9,540 nucleotides of DNA from SUG1106 sp051883095 (GTDB lineage: Bacteria > Bacillota > Clostridia > Peptostreptococcales > Anaerovoracaceae), in the NCBI GenBank assembly GCA_051883095.1, contig JBJETB010000046.1, positions 1 to 9,540 on the forward strand, written 5' to 3'. Within the stretch, counting starts at the first letter, position 1, and each line of letters starts with the position of its first letter. The notes under the pieces were generated by a model that saw nothing but the letters and a program-made list of their open reading frames with translations, ran no database searches and was not told where the DNA came from. A program made the translations under genes and the position numbers. Positions 5,970-9,540 of this stretch are shown here, in pieces.

Positions 5970-7424
5970 ATGGTGGACATCCATAGAATTTTATCATCCG
6001 AGAAAGAGAGCGGACACATAGAGGTCAAGACGGCAACAGGCGGAGTGCCGCAGAGCATGTGGGAAACTTATTCGGCGTTTGCCAACACAGATGGCGGGGT
6101 CATCCTCCTTGGTGTGCAAGAAGATGCACAGACAAAGAAGTTGATACCAATCGGCGTTGAAAATACGGAAAAGATGATTTCGGAGCTTTGGAATGCTTTG
6201 AATAACCCACAGAAAATAAGCGAGAATATTTTGCTGAACGAAAACATTTATACCGTTGATTATGATAAGAAAAAAATCATCGTCATGGAGGTTCCCCGGG
6301 CGACAAGGCAGAGCCGACCGGTCTATATTGGGAAAGATATGTTTTCCGGCAGCTATCGACGCAATGGAGAAGGTGACTATCGTTGTAAGAGGGAAGAAGT
6401 GCTTGCCATGCTTCGCGACCAAGCGGAAGAAAGTGCGGACAGCAAGGTTGTGGAAACTCTTAGGCTCTCTGATTTGAATCACGAAGCGCTCCTTGGCTAT
6501 CGCAGAATGTTTTCCAATCGTAAGCCAAACCATATTTGGACAAAGCTCAGCGACGAAGAATTTCTTCTGAAAATCGGTGCAGCAAAGAAAGGTTTAGACG
6601 GAGAATTACATCCGACCCTTGCAGGACTTCTGTTCTTTGGCGATTTTATCACGATCATGGACGAATTACCGAATTACTTCCTTGACTACAGAGAGCGGAA
6701 GGCTACGGATACCCGCTGGTCAGACAGGGTATGCTGTAGTGACGGAGACTGGAGCGGCAATATCTTTGATTTTTATTTTAGAATCATCGGGAAACTGACC
6801 GCCGATGTGAAAAAACCTTTCAAGCTGGATGAACAGATGATGAGAGTCGATGACACACCTATACACGCAGCCATCCGAGAGGCATTGGCCAATGCACTGA
6901 TTCACGCCGATTATTACGGGCGGCAGGGAATTGTCATCGATAAAGACTTTAGCAAAATCACCATATCCAATCCGGGAACCTTTCGAGTCAGCATAGAGGA
7001 CGCCATAGCAGGAGGGGTAAGCGACACACGAAACGCAAGAATCTTCAATATGTTTTCTCTAATAAATGTGGGAGAACGCTCCGGCTCCGGTCTGTGCGAT
7101 ATTTACAGCACATGGGAAGAAAACGGCTTTGCGAAGCCCGTCATTCAAGAGTTATCCGACCCTGCAAGGGTAGTGTTGACATTAGAAACTGTATCGGTGT
7201 CAGATGAGACAATAAATGAGACAATAAATGAGACAATAAATAACAAGTCGCAGAAACTTATAGAAATTTTGCAATTGGATCCACATATTACTACTGCAGA
7301 ACTTATGGAGAAATTAGGTTGTTCAAGAGCTACGGTAGCACGACTAATTAAAGAGCTAAAAGAGAAAGGGTACCTTGTACGGGTGGGCTCAAATAAGAAA
7401 GGAACTTGGAAAATACTGAAATAA
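5970..7424 (+). CDS. AlbA_2 (Schlafen-type) / GHKL-ATPase-like / winged-helix protein
   Basis: The product is 484 aa from ATG 5970, with AGAGGA (5957-5962) seven bases upstream; the in-frame TTG 5964 is too close to that site. Residues 12-130 form an AlbA_2 (Schlafen) domain: ESGHIEVKTA, then AFANTDGGVILLGV (36-49) and later SRPVYIG with SYRRNGEGDY. Residues 170-400 match the HATPase_c_4 module found in proteins loosely annotated as RecG-like: REALANALIHADYYG (303-317) is the N-box and GERSGSGLCDI (368-378) a glycine loop. A triple ETIN linker (413-424) leads to a winged helix (430-484, TTAELMEKLGCSRATVARLIKELKEKGYL). Such proteins are probably nucleic-acid-binding regulators, and some relatives occur in defence loci; no specific function is shown. 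It is not the RecG helicase, since helicase motifs are absent. The unit sits between virB4 and the CHAP gene with its own terminator. Confidence 0.87.
   Translation: MVDIHRILSSEKESGHIEVKTATGGVPQSMWETYSAFANTDGGVILLGVQEDAQTKKLIPIGVENTEKMISELWNALNNPQKISENILLNENIYTVDYDKKKIIVMEVPRATRQSRPVYIGKDMFSGSYRRNGEGDYRCKREEVLAMLRDQAEESADSKVVETLRLSDLNHEALLGYRRMFSNRKPNHIWTKLSDEEFLLKIGAAKKGLDGELHPTLAGLLFFGDFITIMDELPNYFLDYRERKATDTRWSDRVCCSDGDWSGNIFDFYFRIIGKLTADVKKPFKLDEQMMRVDDTPIHAAIREALANALIHADYYGRQGIVIDKDFSKITISNPGTFRVSIEDAIAGGVSDTRNARIFNMFSLINVGERSGSGLCDIYSTWEENGFAKPVIQELSDPARVVLTLETVSVSDETINETINETINNKSQKLIEILQLDPHITTAELMEKLGCSRATVARLIKELKEKGYLVRVGSNKKGTWKILK
7205..7241 (+). repeat. Three tandem 12-bp repeats encoding ETIN-ETIN-ETIN
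   Basis: TGAGACAATAAA occurs three times without change (7205-7216, 7217-7228, 7229-7240). Read in frame from 7206 the unit is GAG ACA ATA AAT. Because the unit is 12 bp, copy-number change would lengthen or shorten the linker by four residues without breaking the frame. It joins the ATPase-like domain to the winged helix, and GC content falls at this point. Confidence 0.95.
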
Positions 7425-7434
7425 AACACAAGAT

Positions 7435-7463
7435 AGCTCGGAGCCATGAACTTCGGGCTTTTT
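7435..7463 (+). terminator. Intrinsic terminator after the AlbA_2 gene
   Basis: AGCTCGGA (7435-7442) pairs over eight positions with TTCGGGCT (7452-7459), including G-T pairs, around a 9-base loop. Five T residues follow (7459-7463). It lies 10 bases after the stop codon and ahead of the CHAP gene's ribosome binding site. Confidence 0.72.
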
Positions 7464-7485
7464 GCTTGCAAAAAACAAGAACCGA

Positions 7486-7494
7486 AAGGAGGTG
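7486..7494 (+). promoter_or_regulatory. Strong ribosome binding site of the CHAP hydrolase gene
   Basis: AAAGGAGGT sits nine bases before ATG 7504 and fixes that start. The same frame is open back to TTG 7462, but that codon lies in the terminator T-tract and would place this site inside the coding region. Confidence 0.8.
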
Positions 7495-7503
7495 AAAAAC
7501 TGT

Positions 7504-8469
7504 ATGGACAAACGAAAATTGCGTTATGCAAGGAAAAAAACAAAAGAACGGATTCTCTGGCAGCGCAGCAGGCGGGCTTCCCAAGGAAGCGGGCAGGATA
7601 GCCCGCAGACACAGCAGGAAGAAAAGCAGGTTTCACCAGAGAACTATGCAGAGCAGTATATCGAAAGATATACCAAAGCCTATGCGAAGAGAGCAAGGCT
7701 GCAGGGAAAAAGGCTTCTGGTGAGGCAAAGGGAAAACCGAGGACGACAGGCACAGATGCAAAGGCAAAATTTACAGGCACAGAGAAAAAAACAAGCCTAC
7801 ATTTCCTCTGTCCTGCAAGAAAAAGGCTTTGTCGATAGAAAGTATGGGATTCCCCCGCTGAACCGCAAAGGGAAAGCAGAGGGCTCATCAGGAGTAAAAA
7901 CCGCAAGCAGGATTGCACGAGGCACCAAAAGAGCGATTTCAACCCTGCTGACCGGGGGCAGCATACTCCTTGTACTTCTTGCTGTGCTCCTTCCACTATG
8001 CGGAGCAGCCGCCATTTTTGGCAGTGATGCGGAGGGGGAAATTCCCTCTGATGACATGCTGGTTGCCATTGCCCGGTCGCAAACAGGTAACGAGGGCGGC
8101 GAAACCTACTGGCGGTGGTATGGTTTTTCTTCACATGTTGATTGGTGTGCAGTTTTCGTAAGCTGGTGTGCAGAACAGGTTGGACTCCTTGATGACGGAA
8201 GCATGCCAAAGTTTGCTGTGTGCGATGACGGCATACGCTGGTTTGTAGAAAAGGGAAGATGGTTTAACAGAAATATCAGTCCTGAGCCAGGAATGATTAT
8301 ATTCTTTGACTGGAATGGTGACGGCAGGGCGGACCATGTGGGAATTGTGGAAAGATGCGAAGATGGATTGGTGTATACTGTTGAAGGCAACAGCAATGAT
8401 GTCTGCATGAAAAAATGGTATGCAGCCGGGGATAAGGTGATTATGGGATATGGTTCTTCTATTGCGTAA
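7504..8469 (+). CDS. Membrane-anchored CHAP amidase/endopeptidase of the conjugation machine
   Basis: The protein is 321 aa. Residues 1-147 are strongly basic and Gln/Arg-rich with no hydrophobic segment, and are probably cytoplasmic. One transmembrane helix follows (148-172, STLLTGGSILLVLLAVLLPL). Residues 180-321 form a CHAP domain facing the wall: GNEGGETYWRWYGF, catalytic Cys215 in DWCAVFVSWC, His278 in DHVGIVE, and VEGN (293-296), whose Asn/Glu completes the site. Such enzymes cut peptidoglycan so that the mating channel can cross the wall; the Tn916 and pCF10 (PrgK) counterparts follow virB4 in the same way. Many relatives also carry a lysozyme-like domain. None fits here between the membrane helix and the CHAP domain, so this is a CHAP-only form. 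The gene ends two bases before a convergent regulator. Confidence 0.9.
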   Translation: MDKRKLRYARKKTKERILWQRSRRASQGSGQDSPQTQQEEKQVSPENYAEQYIERYTKAYAKRARLQGKRLLVRQRENRGRQAQMQRQNLQAQRKKQAYISSVLQEKGFVDRKYGIPPLNRKGKAEGSSGVKTASRIARGTKRAISTLLTGGSILLVLLAVLLPLCGAAAIFGSDAEGEIPSDDMLVAIARSQTGNEGGETYWRWYGFSSHVDWCAVFVSWCAEQVGLLDDGSMPKFAVCDDGIRWFVEKGRWFNRNISPEPGMIIFFDWNGDGRADHVGIVERCEDGLVYTVEGNSNDVCMKKWYAAGDKVIMGYGSSIA

Positions 8470-8471
8470 AA

Positions 8472-9368
8472 TTATTCATATCTCCCCAGACTTGAAATAA
8501 CAGCGGCATATTCAAGGATAAAGCGGTAAAAGTCATCTTGAGGACTGCCGGGCATTACACTTCTGCTTTTGGACAGTATGATGGTTCTGCGGCAGACAGG
8601 CTCGCTGATGTGAAGGAGGCGCACCTTATCCGAAGTCAGCTTGCCCCATGAATAGGCAGGCCAGAAGGCCACCCCAAGTCCTGCGCCTATGAGGTCGCGA
8701 ACTGATGCAGGGTTATCGCTTTTGAAGATGATTTCTGGAGATATACCTGCCATATGGCAGAACTCTTCGCAGAGCTTGCTGAAAGGCACGGCACCGGAAA
8801 AGTTTATAAAAGGAGATTGTCCGAAGTCATAGAGGTTTACACTATCGCTGCCATTTTCGATATGGTCCCATATTTTGGGAACGGCAAGAAAAATCTCCTC
8901 GTCCAGTGCGGCAGCCTCGCCCTCTGCGAGTTTCCCCGAGATGCCGGTGGAAATTCGTACATCCCAGTCGGAATCATCGCTGGCACCGGTCTGCTCCTGG
9001 CGGAAAAGGAAGTTGACTTCCGGATGAAGTTCCTTGTATACTATGATGATGTCTGTGACAAGACGAGAAGCTGACATTACACTTACTTTAACAGTACGAT
9101 TCATTACGCCTGCTGCCTCGGCAATCTTTGCGGGAAGACCGTCAAGAGAGCTGAGCAGGGGCGTTATTTCTTTTACCATAAGCTTTCCTGCATCGTTTAA
9201 AAAAATATGACGACCGCTTCGGGTAAAGAGCTCTGTACCAAGTTCCTCCTCCAATCTCTTTATTGACTGGCTGAGAGCCGGCTGTGCAATGTGGAGTCTT
9301 TTCGCTGCCTTTGTAATGTTACAGTCTTTTGCTGCTTCAAGAAAATATCTTAACTGCTGAATTTCCAT
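8472..9368 (-). CDS. LysR-family transcriptional regulator
   Basis: The protein is 298 aa on the minus strand, starting at ATG 9368 with an AGGAGG site just upstream in its own sense. Residues 1-60 are the standard LysR winged helix-turn-helix: MEIQQLRYFLEAAKDCNITKAAKRLHIAQPALSQSIKRLEEELG, read here as its first 44 residues in overlapping parts, with LFTRSGR and LNDAGK following. Residues 90-290 form the periplasmic-binding-protein-like effector domain, ending GAGLGVAFWPAYSWG and the usual C-terminal strands. Its length is normal for the family and it appears intact. The effector is unknown. It is divergent from the gene beginning at 9510, which is probably its regulatory target. It does not belong to the usual conjugation gene set, so it marks flanking or replacement DNA. 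Confidence 0.93.
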   Translation of the reverse strand: MEIQQLRYFLEAAKDCNITKAAKRLHIAQPALSQSIKRLEEELGTELFTRSGRHIFLNDAGKLMVKEITPLLSSLDGLPAKIAEAAGVMNRTVKVSVMSASRLVTDIIIVYKELHPEVNFLFRQEQTGASDDSDWDVRISTGISGKLAEGEAAALDEEIFLAVPKIWDHIENGSDSVNLYDFGQSPFINFSGAVPFSKLCEEFCHMAGISPEIIFKSDNPASVRDLIGAGLGVAFWPAYSWGKLTSDKVRLLHISEPVCRRTIILSKSRSVMPGSPQDDFYRFILEYAAVISSLGRYE

Positions 9369-9381
9369 AGGGACCTCCTGT

Positions 9382-9395
9382 ATCAGACATCAGAC
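9382..9395. repeat. Tandem 7-bp repeat ATCAGAC x2
   Basis: ATCAGAC occurs twice back to back (9382-9388 and 9389-9395) in the leader between the LysR start codon and the AT-rich intergenic region. It could be part of an operator, but it is short enough to be chance. Confidence 0.4.
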
Positions 9396-9399
9396 ACTC

Positions 9400-9454
9400 A
9401 TAATACTAATATTATTAAAACTATAATTTTTATATATTTTACATTATTATATAA
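9400..9454. promoter_or_regulatory. Probable LysR operator region (two AT-rich dyads)
   Basis: Two perfect inverted repeats lie between the divergent genes. One is ATAATA-CTAA-TATTAT at 9400-9415. The other is TTATATA (9430-9436) and TATATAA (9448-9454) with an 11-base centre. The second spans the -35 box of the promoter for the gene at 9510, where LysR proteins commonly bind to repress or to contact RNA polymerase. The sequence is very AT-rich, so dyads arise easily and the assignment is tentative. No convincing minus-strand promoter for the LysR gene itself could be identified here. Confidence 0.45.
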
Positions 9455-9466
9455 CCGTGCTATGAT
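9438..9466 (+). promoter_or_regulatory. Sigma-A type promoter with extended -10 for the gene at 9510
   Basis: TTTACA (9438-9443, five of six matches) is separated by 17 bp from TATGAT (9461-9466, five of six matches). The -10 is preceded by TGC, giving an extended TGn motif. Transcription would begin near 9473, giving a leader of about 37 bases with AGAGGA at 9495-9500 as ribosome binding site. Confidence 0.75.
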
Positions 9467-9509
9467 GGAGTCAAGAACGAGATAGAAAAAGAAAAGAGGA
9501 AAACACATC

Positions 9510-9540
9510 ATGGCGGAATTTTTTGAAACGTTAATGCTTA
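9510..9540 (+). CDS. Start of a gene divergent from the LysR regulator (first 10 codons only)
   Basis: ATG 9510 follows AGAGGA (9495-9500) at nine bases and a strong promoter. The visible peptide is MAEFFETLML, continuing past the window. This beginning resembles short PQ-loop/SemiSWEET-type membrane proteins of Clostridia that I recall, but ten residues cannot settle the family. As the divergent partner of the LysR gene it is the likely target of that regulator. Confidence 0.55.
   Translation, partial: MAEFFETLML

Larger units (their letters stand above)
53..8469 (+). mobile_element. Part of an integrative conjugative element (T4SS/transfer module)
   Basis: Small membrane protein, VirB6-like, PrgI, VirB4 and CHAP hydrolase genes follow one another on one strand, in the order typical of Tn1549/CTn-type elements of Clostridia. 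Three accessory units sit between them. No relaxase, coupling protein, integrase or att site is visible, so the mobilisation and integration functions must lie upstream or be missing. After the CHAP gene such elements usually continue with further transfer genes. Here an unrelated convergent LysR gene begins two bases later, so the element may be truncated or end here. The element type is inferred from gene order and protein resemblance. Confidence 0.8.

Noticed and set aside
7205..7241. CRISPR or iteron array
   Set aside because: There are only three 12-bp units, without spacers, inside a coding frame; they encode a protein linker.
5970..7424. RecG helicase
   Set aside because: No Walker A/B or helicase motifs are present. 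The RecG label comes from loose annotation of AlbA_2/HATPase_c_4 proteins.
125..7503. Target-site duplications or terminal repeats flanking the three cargo units
   Set aside because: I compared the sequence around each unit's borders by eye and found no convincing matching direct or inverted repeats, so the mechanism of insertion stays open.
7145..8209. Long minus-strand open frame (354 codons) opposite the AlbA_2 tail and the CHAP gene
   Set aside because: It spans two well-supported plus-strand genes and the terminator between them. Its translation is Ser/Phe/Cys-rich low-complexity sequence typical of an antisense shadow.
8754..9074. Plus-strand 106-codon frame inside the LysR gene
   Set aside because: It is antisense to a clearly conserved LysR effector domain and shows no recognisable motif.

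Overview
The window looks like a low-GC Gram-positive chromosome, most likely a Clostridia/Lachnospiraceae-type gut Firmicute. Ribosome binding sites are strong AGGAGG-type sites. The conjugation genes have the order and sequence style of Tn916/Tn1549/CTn-type integrative conjugative elements (ICEs) of that group. The assignment rests on protein and motif recognition by eye, not on a database search.

Layout. Positions 1-52 are the last bases of a group II intron: the 3' strand of domain V and a complete domain VI with a bulged branch-point A46. The intron has split a small membrane-protein gene, whose last 23 codons follow as the 3' exon (53-124). A type IV secretion (T4SS) backbone then runs left to right: a VirB6/TrbL-like channel protein (1472-2308), PrgI (3227-3655), the VirB4 ATPase (3564-5888) and a membrane-anchored CHAP peptidoglycan hydrolase (7504-8469). 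Together these would build the mating channel, energise it and open the cell wall for conjugation.

This backbone is interrupted at three successive gene junctions by unrelated cargo. The first is a DprA/Smf-like protein with an N-terminal helix-turn-helix, between the small membrane gene and virB6. The second is an MNT nucleotidyltransferase/HEPN pair of toxin-antitoxin type, between virB6 and prgI. The third is a Schlafen AlbA_2/GHKL-ATPase/winged-helix protein, between virB4 and the CHAP gene. Each cargo unit has a recognisable promoter just upstream and an intrinsic terminator just downstream. The first two are markedly more AT-rich than the backbone. All three belong to superfamilies that recur in anti-phage or mobile-element conflict systems, so the region reads as a conjugation operon with self-contained accessory units docked between its genes.

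The conjugation module ends abruptly at 8469. Two bases later a convergent LysR-family regulator (8472-9368, minus strand) ends. It is divergent from a gene beginning at 9510, of which ten codons are visible. That gene has a very good promoter whose -35 lies inside an AT-rich dyad, as expected for a LysR-controlled divergent pair. The right edge therefore looks like a backbone junction between the element and other DNA, either an element boundary or a deletion. No tRNA, rRNA or CRISPR array is present.
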